Of a stretch of 64,000 nt of DNA, positions 53,401 to 64,000 are shown piece after piece. The stretch's first letter is position 1, and each line of letters starts with the position of its first letter. This DNA comes from Ixodes scapularis (lineage: Eukaryota > Arthropoda > Arachnida > Ixodida > Ixodidae): NCBI RefSeq assembly GCF_016920785.2, contig NW_024609839.1, positions 19,469,085 to 19,533,084 of the forward strand, in the 5' to 3' direction. The translations under genes and the position numbers were made by a program. The notes under the pieces were generated by a model. The model did not search any database. It was not told where the DNA came from and saw nothing but the letters and a program-made list of their open reading frames with translations.

Positions 53401-54966
53401 TAGGTAGGTAGAAAACGTTTATTGGAAGCCAAGAACTACGAATAGAAAGGTTGTAGTACACGATGCCGCCAGCACGTGCGCTCACGAGAAAAATACAAAT
53501 AGCCGCTTACAAACTACCGCCGTAGCACTCAATGCCCAGCGCTTGTGGCGACCGGAGACGCGCTTGCTCGGGAGCAGAACAGAAACAAAAGCGTCAGGAG
53601 CAAAATGGTCAGTTGTCATCACCCTAAGCAGAGCGCACATGAAGCCGATCCAAGCAACAGCCCAGCGTATGCTGCTCCACAGGCCGGCACGGGCGTGTGC
53701 GTCGCCTGAGAAAGCGAGGAAAACACGCGCCATACGCTACGCAGAAGCTTTCTAGATGGTACCTTCTAGAGGCTTTCTTTTAAAGATGTGTAGACCGTAC
53801 AGCTAATAAAGAGCTTCTGTCACGTGAGCTGGGCGAAGAAGAGTCAGCTGCAAGGGAACCTTGAAGTTCCTGCCGAAGAACCGGGCTTCGTAATTGCAAG
53901 CTTTTAACATTTTCTTCCCTTTTAATGAAGTGGTCACGGTAGAGCCATTTAGTTCGGTCGAATTGCCAGGCTTCTAAACCATCAATATTTTCCTCGTTCA
54001 TGTCCTCATTTGTATGCATGCATGCGTACTGTGTTTTTAGGGTTCTTGCAGGGTTCAGTCTGATGTGTGGAACTGCGAAAGAAATTAATTTATAAACATT
54101 TATAAACCTCGTGCATCTTTTTTTTTATTCTGAAAAGTGCTTAAGTGATTTAAGACCATTACAGGTGAAACGTCTAATTAGGTTGTGTGATCTTCTGAAA
54201 GCAACTTTTTTTTTAGGAATGATAAGAAAAATTCTTAAAAATAAACGGTACAGCCATTGCAGATATCTCCCCTAAGGACCAAGGTAAAATGGGCCCACAT
54301 CACTTCAGTCACCCAAGACAACTCTGTAGAGGAATGATCAATCGTTGGATCCTCGCCGAAAAGGTAAAAAAGGTCGCAAGTTGCCAAGCGAAACGAAACT
54401 CGGAGCACGTCGCGACGCGCAGCAACGAAGTCGGGGCAGTCGTCATCCAGAGAGCGCCACCATCGGTTGATAATCAGCGCCAACGTTAGCAAATGAGGCA
54501 ACACTAGGACGGCTAAACTCGGCAGCGCCAGCGGCGTACCCTTGCGAGATTACGTTATTACCAACTCCGAGCGTGTGTTGTCGCGCGCTACACTACCGAC
54601 TGTTTTAAGAATTCATGAATTGTTCAATATATAAATGTGAATGTGTGTGTGTGTGGTTTTATAGTTCTAGCATTAGGCAGTTTTAGTGGGTGCCTTCCTC
54701 GATAGGCAGAGACAGCCCAAAACGGGAGCTACTGAACAAAATTGAACGTCCTAATATTGCAGTAAACCAAGGGCAGTTCTCTCTTTTTCTAAATTGTTTG
54801 AGCGCGCTTAAAGACAACAAAAGCAAACACTTCGTCGAGCTTCCCTTCTCTACAAAAGCGGAACTATAAGCGCCCTCCTCCCTCTCCCCTTATCCCTCTT
54901 ACCCTTAGCCACCCTTTTTTTACAACCGCTGCAAAGAAATGTCGACACGAAAATGGTTGCCGCCGT
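53401..54966 (+). other. intergenic, nothing recognised
   Basis: Short frames only. There is a (GT)n tract near 54639-54655. No RNA gene or element boundary could be supported. Confidence 0.5.
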
Positions 54967-55157
54967 CGAAGAAACCGCCACTGCGCCTGCGCGCCGATGG
55001 TCTTGGCTGTAGAGTTCCGGGTAGCGGAGGGGTTTAGTGGAGGGGGAAACACGAGCGAGTTTTAGTAGACCGTGTTTCCCCCTCCGCTAAGCCCCTCTGC
55101 TACCCGAAACTCTACAGCCAAGGCCATCGGCGCGCAGGCGCAGTGGCGGTTTCTTCG
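54967..55157. repeat. near-perfect hairpin, two 87-bp arms
   Basis: Arms 54967-55053 and 55071-55157 differ at about five of 87 positions and are separated by 17 bp. They begin CGAAGAAACCGCCACTGCG and end GGAGGGGGAAACACG. The loop sequence GAGTTTTAGTAGAC recurs inverted at about 55177-55190, and GGAGGGGGAAACACG is repeated just outside the right arm, so the structure was built in more than one step. Confidence 0.92.
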
Positions 55158-56064
55158 TAGAGGAGGGGGAAACACGGTCTACTAAAACTCCCTACGGTCT
55201 ACTGAACGCGGGAACGGAATGAGCGGCGAAGTGCGCAGCAGCGCGAATGGTTTCGTAACCGCCGCGAGGCCGCTATCGCCTAACGTTCCACTGCGTCGAC
55301 CACTTCATATTCCCTTGAGAAAGAGGAGCAGATCGCTCGCCTGGAAAAGCCACCGCCGAGAACAGAAGCTACTGCTCCGCTGCTCTTCCTTCTTCACCAA
55401 AGTAGAAAGGCTGAAAGTTTTGCCAAGTGAACGTTTCCTGGCCCAATTTTGGTGATCAGCTTGTTTCCAGTCCCCTCGTCGCCGCGTTGAAGACGCTTAT
55501 GGTGTCCGAGGAATGTTTTTTTCGTGCAAGCTGGCTGTAAAGTTGGCCGGTGTCATAAGTAGTTGCTCGTCGCCAGTTGATGTTCGTTCTTGTCGATTGA
55601 ATATACTCTTCACTTTTACATAGAACAGAAATAGACGCCACATGGATAACCTTTCTTCGTAGAGTAAGTACATTGTTTTAAATTATTTCTTGAGTAGACT
55701 GTTAGAACTGCATAGACACGGGTCTGAATAGAGCAAACATGTCGCGCGGGCAGTTACGCGATCACGCTAAAGGCGCAAACGGCAGTCCGTTCTGCAATCG
55801 GCGAAGCGGAGAAAGCGCTCAGTCCGGTTTTCGGTAACTACACCCAAACATCCACAAAACGTCGTTCGATCAAGATGTATTCGCAGAGCAGTCTCCCTGC
55901 TCTGCGGAGTGCTCAGCAGTGCACTTCGCAGTGAGAGTGTTAAAGGAGCCCTGCAAGGACTTTTTTAGTGGTTTTTAATTTGCACCGAACCTTAGCGTAC
56001 TGAACGTACTAACTTAATGAAACTTTTCTTTTCTCGAATTTCGCTTTATTTTAGAGGTTATAGG

Positions 56065-57045
56065 TAGGGTTCGGCGTTTTCGGTTTCAACCAATAAAAAC
56101 AAATAAAAGTACGCCGAATCCATTTTCGGAAATTCGGTTTTAACCGAAAAAGGTCAGTTTTTAGGCTCAACATTTTCGATTGAAACCGATAAAAATACGC
56201 CGCATTCATTTTCTAAAATTACGTTTTAACCGGAAAAGCTCACTTTGACCTTGTAGTCGTACCGGAGAGCTGTGGCGAAAAAGTGGAACGACAGTGTCTA
56301 TCGAAATGTGCCCGAATTTATGGAATACACGTTTTGGTTTGAATGTGCCACATCATCGATCCGAACGTGAAGTCTGAAATGCCCCCTGACTCCCCATATA
56401 CAAGCGTGTTTTTTAACTCGTTGTAAAGAAGACTGACTTGATTCAAGCTCTGCATGTTATGTTGTGCTTCAATACGTCGCACCGTGTATCTTTTGGTGGT
56501 CACAATTGGTTGATGGGCCAATTTTGGCTCAGGCAGCTCTTCATATCCTCAGCCTGCCAGTGTACAGTGTTAGCGTTGTGAGGGCATTCTCGAAGCTCAG
56601 GGTTATATTAACAGGGAAGAAAGAGTGCGGATCAACGAGGAGAACTTGGGAATGTACATGCGTGTGTACTCTAATAAGATCACGTAATCCTGACGTACAG
56701 ACGGTAAAGTTCCATTTTTTGGGGGAAATAGGCTTTATATCTGACTTGTCTGTACTTCTGTTTTCTTCTTGTTTCTTCTACAGTTGCACACATTTGCCAA
56801 ATAAAGTGTCCATTTTTTAATGTATCTGTGCCTTTATTCTTTGAATGATCAAAAATACTAGAGCTACAAGAATCATCTGATCCGGTGACCGTTGGTGTTT
56901 ATTGTATATACACTGGAAAACGCCGATTAAATTTTGTGGGCATAAATATACGCCGAAAAAAACCGAAAATTGAATTTTAAAATAAACACCGAAAAAAGTA
57001 CGCCGAATTTTGAAAAAAAATAGAAACCGAAAACGCGGAACCCTA
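56065..57045 (+). mobile_element. hAT element with perfect 8-bp target duplication
   Basis: TAGGGTTCGGCGTTTTCGGT at the left and its near-inverse (one mismatch) at the right are flanked by GTTATAGG (56057-56064, 57046-57053). It carries a hAT transposase remnant (56480-56650), which confirms the superfamily assigned from the ends. Confidence 0.9.
56480..56650 (+). pseudogene. hAT transposase C-terminal dimerisation remnant
   Basis: The frame reads LAQAALHILSLPVYSVSVVR followed by AFSKLRVILTGKKECGSTRR. hAT dimerisation domains have LA-x-x-x-L-x-IL-x-x-P-x-S-x-A-x-x-ER-x-FS-x-x-x-x-I-x-x-x-x-R-x-x-L. The normally conserved Glu before Arg is Val here and the catalytic part is missing, so it is inactive. 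Confidence 0.75.
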
Positions 57046-57945
57046 GTTATAGGCAAATTAAAATTACAAAAACAAGCAAAAAAATAACCTCCTTCATGAC
57101 GTCCTTGGTTGCGTGAGTGGCCGGGAACTAGAGGAGGGGTAGTGAGCTCAGCGAGCGCTCAAAGGCTGCCGCACTCCGTGTCTACGGCTCGAGAGGGCGC
57201 CACTAAAGCATGTTCTGGATAGGCTGTATGGAGCGGGAAGCCAGGGCGGCTCGCAATGCATTTGCTGCGCGATTAAACACTAATTCGGCATGACACTTCG
57301 TTGGCCAGAAATGACAGCAAACACGAGGTAAAGATCAGTTCAGAACGGGAGCCACTTCGCGCTGCCATGCGGCCAAAGGGCCAAACCGCAAGCCAAAGCT
57401 GCTCGCCGAAGGCCTTCGGAACGCTCGGAACCGGTCGGATCCTCGACTGTAGCGCCGGCGCGTACCTCCGGGACCTTTCTACGCTCGCCGTTCGTTGGTG
57501 CCTGATCCCACTACACGTTTCTAGTATGCGCCGCCTTTTCCACCGCTTCGTGGTGGTATGTCGACGGGTAATTTCGTGTTTCCGTACCTTATAAACTGCA
57601 TTTGTTTTGTTTTTTCTTATCTAAAATACTGAACAAAAACTACTTTTATAAATAATTGAAACGGCTCTCGTCACTTATATTTTGTATTTTGACTAAAAAG
57701 CTTTTAGCGGCCACGACCACTAGAGAGGCCAGGACTTAAAACGTCACGATGTCGTCACACATTTCGCTCTTTCGGCACCGCGGGTCGCCCCTGTAGGTGG
57801 AGGAGGTTTTAGCCTCGTTCCGTTAAAATATATCGCACTGATATTTAATTACTTTCTCCGTGCCCAATGGCTTGCCCGAACACCAAGAGACGTGGAAACC
57901 GAAAAAAAAGGTAGACGCTTAAATATGATTGCAGGACCCCTTTAA

Positions 57946-60384
57946 AAAACTGATCTCACTCGTCATCGCATCGAATTTAAGGACAACGCCGGGCTTCAAG
58001 ATTCAATAATTACTCTCTCCCAGCGGCGTCCACTTTCCATTTTCCCAGGGGGGGGGGGGGGGGGGGGGGAGGAGGGGCAGGCTGAAAAGTTCTCCGGGGG
58101 GGAAGGGGGGATGCTTTTTTTCGCAATTTTTTTTCACAGCGGCAATTATCAGTAGTTTATTTTAGGGGGTACATTTTCCAGCGTGTGTATATCACCATAT
58201 GTTCGGCGCTGTGTGCGTTATTTTGTTTACATGCCACTACTAGAAGCTCGTTACATGGCACGTAAATAGCGTTTCGGTAACGATCATGGCCTGGGGGGTG
58301 GGGCCTCTGCGCCCCCTTCCCGGATGTCATTGAGGGGGGGGGGGGCACGAGCCCCTGCGTTTATCAGAGTTTATTTTTATCAGATTCCCATATTTTTTTT
58401 AAAATTCGGAGTATATTTCAATGCTTTCTTATAATTGAAAAAATTAAAAAAAAACAAAATGAAGTCTGGGAACCAGCACCAATTGTTCTATAGGACAATG
58501 GGTCATGGTACCTTAGAGAACAAACCCGTTTTTTGACTAGCTTTACACATTTCAGAGGAAGCTTATATGGCATCTCCTCAGGGCCAGTGATCATATAAAG
58601 TTTATTTGTAAAACATCGCCTTTTTTTCTTTTTTTTTTGTTATTGAAACGAATCGACGGAAAATGTACAGCAAAGTTTATTTTTTTATTTTTTTCGGGTT
58701 TATTCGTAAACACTGAACCCATACGAAAGACCGCGAGGCAAGTAAATTCTAAAGGAAAGAAAGACGGAGGTTTGTTGACTCTTATGTTTAATTCCCGATT
58801 GACCTCGCAACTTTTAGCGACAGATCGTCGATACTTCTTAGAGCAATTTATGCATAATATAGCCATACAAAATATAAAAGAATGTTTAGTATTTACAGGT
58901 AAAAATTTTGTGAACATTCCCAAACATGCCATTACAGCCCCAATCTTTCTTTTTTTTTCTGAGTAGATATTTTGGAGTACGTCAGATTCAAATTGATGCC
59001 ACATACAGCCCGTGACATTGTCTTGCAAACAAAGTATAATTCATATATTGAGAAATAAACTATGAAAAATTATGAGTTTTCAAATATCGTACAAGCTCAG
59101 CACGCTGTGAATAAAAACAGATCTCTATATACTTTATTTTATTGCTTCACATTCATTTCATGTATTCCTTTGAACACGTGAGGAGGAAATGTTGTTTCAA
59201 GTGCCAAGCTTCTAAAAGGGTAGAGCCAAGCCCGGATAACAGTTTGTTTGATCACCCGCATCCGATCCACATTCACGAACTCTTTTATCCGCACCCGAAC
59301 CGCATTCACAATGATCTTACATTATTGCATCCACGTCCGATCCGCATCAGCATACATTGTACCCGCATCCGAACCGCAAAATTCGGAACCTCGTCCGACA
59401 CCCAAACCGCGCACTCATGTTCGTCAATAATTCAAGCATGGCTAAAAAAAACCTTCAGCCTTTCCACTCTCGTGAAGAAGGAAGACCAGCGGAGCTGTAC
59501 TCGACACACTGTGTGCTTCTTCGTCGACGTCTGTTTTTCGCGCTGTTTCCTACGATGAATTCCCACCAAAGCGCCCAACTATCCATTCTTCTATTATAGC
59601 TGGAAAGGTTGGCGCCACCTACGAGCGACGGCGGATACCATACTGGTTGTGTGCTTGCCGCCGTCGCCTATAGATGGCGGTAGCTGCCCAGGTAGGTTTG
59701 TGTCGACATGCCGGATACGATCCTGGGGAAGAAGAGCGTCAGGGCCGTTCGCTAATTTTTGCACAACGAACTCTTCGAGTCAAGGCTGGTTTGCACACTT
59801 GTGACTGGCGCCATTTAGACTTGGAACACTGGCATTTTCGTATATTTCCTGTTTATGTGGCGCATCATTCTTACTTCCTTGGCTTGAAAAGCTTTTGGCA
59901 ATATCGTATCTTATAAACAAACTTACCTCAAAGATAATACGCACACTCGGCCGAAAACTTTGGCGGGACATGGGAGCGCCAGCAAAACTAAAGCACTCGA
60001 TATAATGGATTTTTCAAGTACCGCCATGGACTGATCGTGTCGCGCGCGTTCCGATTGGCCACAGCCGACGCGCCGCCATTTCTGGCTTAGAAAACATTGT
60101 AGCAGACGACGCTCCGCTCTGGCTTAAGGCTGGCCTAGGGGTGCTCGGGCGGAGTGTCGTCGCCAAGGAAAATTCCGAGTTCAACAGAGCAACTATAAAG
60201 CGTTAAATGATATTTAGTACTTTACTAAAATAAAAATATGACTGCACTCTGGACTTCTAAAACTTTATAGTTACGCACCCTTGAATTGTTTAAGACATTC
60301 CGATCGACAGTGATTTCACTGCCTCACTTGGCGCGCTTTTGTGGCGCGCTTCCTCAGCCCGAAGTCGCGATCTCTGTGGTCGCG
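57946..60384 (+). other. intergenic with G-runs and small repeats
   Basis: Long G runs near 58048-58070 and 58333-58345, a degenerate CGCATCCGAACCGCAT motif repeated four to five times (59255-59390), and a hairpin at 59612-59680 (GCGACGGCGG / CCGCCGTCGC). No gene recognised. Confidence 0.6.
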
Positions 60385-60546
60385 ATGCCGAGCTGCTGCG
60401 CTATCGGGTGTACGACTCGCTCTGGACGTGGCAAGACACTGCTCTTGATTTCCACCGGGACAAGGAAGAAAAGACGACGGAAGGAATGGCTCCACAAGAT
60501 AAGCAGGGTTGGATTTGCGCCGACGCCCAATTCGAGGCTTTGCGAA
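60385..60546 (+). CDS. THAP-domain protein, exon 1
   Basis: Fifty-four codons starting MPSCCAIGCTTRSGRGK and ending NSRLCE before donor GTGAGT. THAP domains are C2CH zinc-binding DNA-binding modules found in nuclear factors and P-element-like transposases. Here the first Cys pair (C-x4-C near the N terminus), the invariant Trp (KEWLHKI), the Pro in FAPTPNSR, and the third Cys (LCE) are visible; the His comes from the next exon. The chosen Met is the usual THAP start, although an in-frame upstream ATG exists at 60286. The exon sits downstream of the lamin gene on the same strand. Confidence 0.85.
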
Positions 60547-61121
60547 GTGAGTATGATTACAGTTGAATGCGGGTTCACTTGACGTTGCAGTGTTGAGTGA
60601 GATCGGCACCGCGTACTACGATGAAAAGTGGCAGCCTCCTAAACATAACATTAATCCACCAAGTTGTAATCACAATCTTAATGCTCTGAATTTAAGGAAA
60701 CTGCCAAATTAAAAGGCGTGGTAGCCACGCTCAAAATGCTTCCTGGGGTGTCGGGACTGACAGGCCCGTGAGGTTTGTCGTAATTATTCACCTTATCACC
60801 AAAACATGCTCTACAAGCCACCGAATGTGTTTGTTTCAATAATGCTAACATTAAAACTGCCACATTTGCTTATATTCAAATATTAAAAAAAACCTCCCTC
60901 CTTAATCAATGATTTATGAGTGAAATGCGGACACATAAAATTGCATCCACTGAAAATTATATTTCACAACTGTGTGATAACTGTTTCCAATGTGTGCAAT
61001 ATTCACAAACAAAAAGTCGTGTATATCAGCATGCAATGGGACTGCTAATATTTTTTAACGTTGTCATGTCCTGTTCGTTTCTTTTTCAATTCTCTATATA
61101 TTGTAGGCCCCGTGGCTATAC

Positions 61122-61158
61122 TTAGCCTCGAGGGGCCTACAAGGGCCCCCGAGGCTAA
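61122..61158. repeat. hairpin in THAP intron 1
   Basis: TTAGCCTCGAGGGGCC and GGGCCCCCGAGGCTAA form a stem of about 15 bp with one offset. Function unknown. Confidence 0.6.
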
Positions 61159-61213
61159 ATATATATTAATTTTTGCTTACGCTCTTGCTTTGTGCCAATG
61201 ATTGTCTTTATAG

Positions 61214-61350
61214 GACCACTTCACGAGGAAAAAGTTCGAGCAGCACAGAGCCGACGGCTTGAAAAAACTTAAACCGAATGCTTCTCCATCGCTGTTTGGT
61301 CACCGGCCCATGAAGCCTAGCAGCAAGCCACGAACTCAGAGGCTGGGCAA
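61214..61350 (+). CDS. THAP-domain protein, exon 2
   Basis: Begins DHFTRKKFEQHRADGLKKLK after acceptor TTATAG and continues NASPSLFGHRPMKPSSKPRT. The DHF motif supplies the zinc-binding His, and NASPSLF corresponds to the AVPTIF-type motif that closes THAP domains. It joins exon 1 in phase 0. The donor GTGTTC at 61351 is weak but is the one that gives an open frame with exon 3. Confidence 0.82.
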
Positions 61351-61566
61351 GTGTTCCACTTTTACATTATTACTTATGTGCTTATGTTTCATAAAATTAT
61401 TATTTACTGAGTCTTGCACTCTACTGAACACCAAGTCCTACAGTCTGGACGGCATTGATTGGTGGACGAGTGTGCTAGTACACCGCAGTTCAGCGCATGT
61501 GCAGTGAAACTTCGTGCTGCCCCCAGGGACTACTCACTGGTGGAATCCTCATTCCTGCCCAGTCCG

Positions 61567-61678
61567 ATTTGGATGAGCATTCTACATGAGTATGATCATG
61601 TATCATTACTGCCTGATCCACGTTAAAGACTCCGGCCTTGCAGCCGTACTGCACCGACTAAATTTCTTATCTACAGTG
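61567..61678 (+). repeat. interspersed SINE-like repeat, copy F
   Basis: TTTGGATGAGCATTCTAC, TGTATCATTACTGCCTGATC and CACCGACTAAATTTCTTATC match the dispersed family, inside the second THAP intron. Confidence 0.65.
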
Positions 61679-61763
61679 TGGACCACCGTCGTTGTAAAAG
61701 TGTAGACCTACCCAACGGACTCAACGCGCAACGCCTACTTTACTTCTGTCATACAGTGCCCAG

Positions 61764-61855
61764 CCATTCTACAGCTGATTCCTCCCCTCCGGTGATAAAC
61801 GTGAACCCTCAGGCCAGCACCGAGGAGCCCAGCCAGATGTTTGGAAATCTCGATG
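61764..61855 (+). CDS. THAP-domain protein, exon 3 (linker)
   Basis: After acceptor GTGCCCAG the frame reads HSTADSSPPVINVNPQASTE and EPSQMFGNLD, ending in phase 1 before GTGAGC. Low-complexity Ser/Pro/Glu-rich linkers commonly follow THAP domains. Later exons are not seen and may be beyond the window. Confidence 0.6.
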
Positions 61856-62555
61856 GTGAGCATACTCCTTTTCTAGAGATGCGAACCAGTAATGAAGGAC
61901 CTTGGTTAGACGTCTGTCATAGACATTATTTTTCTGAACTTCTATGTACCTGCTGATCACCACTTGTACAGGACAATGAGTTTCATCTGTCACAATACTT
62001 TTACAGTACAAAGCAGAAGGGGAAAAATTGGAACAAGCATTGCAATATGTCCCCATATGGCAGAGTGTCTCTCAACTCTGTGCCCTCTTCTGCTTAAGCA
62101 CTGCGGCATGTCCACAACGATGTTGCCTGTGTACATATAGCACAGCGTATGTGCACAAGTCTTTTGAAAAAGAAACCTTTCAACTAAACAAAGAGGCAAG
62201 ACATGCCTTATGCCATGTGTTACTTGGCTATTTTACAGCAAATTGTACTATGTTTAAAACACTAACGAAATGTAAGATAGGACATATCGTACGCCTTGTC
62301 CTGTCCACCCCTTCTTTCATCTTGTATGTGTTTTGGGTTGAGTACAATATGATAAGCAATAAACAACTAGCCGGGTTCCTTTTATCGTCCTCTCTGCTTA
62401 CAATACACGAACTCAACTCTCCTACGTCACGCCGCGGTGGTGACGCGCCGGACGCACTTCCGGTCTGGGGCGGTGGGCAGAAGTCGCCGTGTCAGACATG
62501 CATTCCCGTGTTCCTTTGGAAAAAACGAGACAAAAAACCTGCCTTCTTTACAATA
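61856..62555 (+). other. downstream of THAP exon 3, nothing recognised
   Basis: A frame is open through part of this stretch (from 62028), but its composition does not look coding and it has no known domain until the THAP remnant at 62556. Confidence 0.5.
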
Positions 62556-62713
62556 TGCTGCGACGGTGGCTGTACCAATAGAGTCTGGAAAGGTTTGAAG
62601 ATCAGTTTTCATGTGTTTTTGCCCCCTCCGTTCGTCCGAGAACGTGAATAGTAGCCGTGAAAAGGGCAAACCAGACGCTGTCGAACTACGATTGCGTGTG
62701 CGGGCAACACTTT
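62556..62713 (+). pseudogene. broken THAP domain
   Basis: One frame reads CCDGGCTNRVWKGLKISFHV; another continues SVRPRT-stop-IVAVKRANQT and NYDCVCGQHF. Together they show the C2CH pattern of a THAP domain (CC...C, then C-x2-HF), but a frameshift lies in the T/C run at about 62616-62626 and the expected Trp codon is TGA (62645-62647). It is a relic of a second THAP gene or of a THAP-bearing transposase, 1.2 kb after the visible exons of the first. Confidence 0.75.
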
Positions 62714-62799
62714 GTGGTCGCCAGATGTATTTTATTTGTTCCAACATAACCGAGAGAAAATCGCCAAGTTGTCCGAACCACCCACGGGTTCAGTGCGTC

Positions 62800-64000
62800 T
62801 TCAAATTCACGCGGCCGTCTGATCGTTCGACCTTTCGTCTGCTCTTTCAAACATCTGCTTTTTGTCGTCTGCTCGTTCAAACAAAAGCGGCACGTAGACC
62901 GAACTTTGACCCGGTGATTGCAATAAGTAATTGCAGGCCTCAAAAGACTTAAGTAGGCTCGGTGTAAACAGTACATACAAGATGTTGATCATTGGTGCCG
63001 GTGGCCATCACCGACTTGCTACGCTTGGTCTGTTCCCGCTTCCGATTTTCAGTATCGACGTCGATCATCGCCGCTACCTTCTACACTTTTGCAACACGAG
63101 CGACGTCGCTACCGAAAATAGCTAGAAGAATCTCATCATGGTTTTGGTGTCCATTCTGCGGCGTTCATGGGAATCAATCGCCGCACGTCAAATTATTTGC
63201 GCGATGTTTAGCGGCGTAACGAACCTTGATAATTTCGCTTAGGCGATTAAAGTGGTAAGACATTGCGATGAGGACGTAGAATCGACAATTCCAACGCGAA
63301 AAAAGTATGCAGACTCACACAGACGCCGACAACGTGACATTCGAGTGGTTTGTTGGCGCTGGACGGCGGTGCTTCTTGCCCGTACCCCATTACGCATGCG
63401 TTCGAACTGTCGTCTGCTCTTTCAAAATTGGCTGCTTTTTGTCGTCAGCTCGTTCAAACGACAGCGGCCCGTAAACCAAACGTTGACCCGGTAATTGCGA
63501 TAAGAACTAAGTGCAGGCCTCAAAACACTTTTGCAGGTTGGTTGGGGTAAGTAAACTAAGTGTAAACAGATGCAAGAAGATGTTGATCATTATTGTTACC
63601 AAAGGCCATCACCGACTAGGACTAGTAATGCCCGATTCTACTTGCGGTTTTCAGTATCGACGTCCACCATCTCAGCTACGGTCCACGCTTTTACAGTCCA
63701 ATCAACGTCGCGTCTGAAAACAGCGAGCAGAATCTCATCGTGGGAGTCAGGCTTTAGCGCCTATTTTGAGGCGTCCACGTGAAATGAATCGCAGCACGTC
63801 ACATTATTCATGCAAAGTTTGGCCTCGTTAGTTTTGCTGAAGCCGTTCAAGTAGTCAGACATTGTTAGGAGAACGTAGAATCAACAATTCCAACGTGAAA
63901 AGGAGCACGGGGGCTCCCACCGACGCCGACAACAACGCAATTCAATGGTTTGTTTATGGGCGACGGCGGGCTTCTTGCCCATCATCCACCGCGCATACGC
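62800..64000 (+). repeat. tandem repeat, period about 598 bp, runs off the window
   Basis: Matching points: 62981/63579 (GATGTTGATCATT), 63273/63872 (ACGTAGAATC), and CGTCTGCTCTTTCAAA near 62836/63411. Two copies are nearly complete and the end of the window (GCGCATACGC) fits the start of a third. Not recognised as a known satellite. Confidence 0.8.

Larger units (their letters stand above)
55944..57941. mobile_element. TTAA-flanked element interrupted by a hAT element
   Basis: The left end AAGGAGCCCTGCAA follows TTAA (55940-55943). The right end, read inward, is AAGGGGTCCTGCAA before TTAA (57942-57945). Layout and ends resemble 27604-28243. Removing the nested hAT leaves about 1.0 kb. Confidence 0.65.

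Noticed and set aside
62028..62651. 207-codon open frame
   Set aside because: Only its last part has recognisable (THAP) residues, and that domain needs a frame change to continue. The upstream part looks like random translation.

Overview
The window is eukaryotic nuclear DNA, most likely from an arthropod with a large, repeat-rich genome. I favour a hard tick or another chelicerate: B-type lamin, THAP genes, dense tRNA-derived SINE-like repeats, and hAT, mariner and TTAA-type elements crowding very long introns. The species call is inference. No operons, rRNA genes, CRISPR arrays or bacterial genes are seen.

Positions 451-48735 hold the 3' two thirds of one lamin gene on the + strand: eight coding exons (451-600, 3307-3603, 8967-9204, 10421-10614, 17009-17113, 43593-43712, 46732-46836, 48700-48735). 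They run from the end of coil 1B through coil 2, the KRRR nuclear localisation signal and the Ig-fold tail to a CaaX box ending CCVM. Every junction keeps the frame and has AG/GT borders. The head, coil 1A and early coil 1B lie upstream of the window. One in-frame TAG (9162-9164) replaces the expected Lys codon in the conserved helix-termination motif, so as written the protein would stop before its nuclear localisation signal, Ig fold and CaaX box.

The 26.5-kb intron between 17113 and 43593 contains a very large inverted repeat. The left arm is 19367-26118, the right arm 29241-42513, and a 3.1-kb spacer separates them. Both outer ends carry an 18-bp minisatellite (core TTCGGCT). The right arm is about twice as long because it received a TAA-flanked element (30246-31506), a 2.9-kb hAT-type element with its own nested insertion (31583-34509), a 573-bp hAT MITE (39550-40122) and a 1.9-kb extra segment (about 35350-37245). 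The first three have clean target-site duplications and matching empty sites in the left arm. A 67-bp SINE-tail insertion with a 15-bp duplication is present in both arms, so it is older than the inverted duplication.

Other introns hold smaller foldback and MITE elements (1174-1471, 4143-5671, 5851-6482, 6980-7560), a tRNA-Ser-like locus (2595-2676), several hairpins, and an 18-bp minisatellite of about 30 units (45919-46457) close to a lamin exon.

Downstream of lamin (48736-60384) I see no convincing host gene. The region holds a long-TIR element (51857-52893), a mariner-like C-terminal fragment (53204-53400, -), an 87-bp-arm hairpin (54967-55157), and a TTAA-flanked element (55944-57941) interrupted by a hAT element that still encodes a hAT dimerisation-domain remnant. 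A THAP-domain gene begins at 60385 (three exons visible) and probably continues beyond the window. A broken second THAP domain lies at 62556-62713, followed by about 598-bp tandem repeats that run off the right edge.
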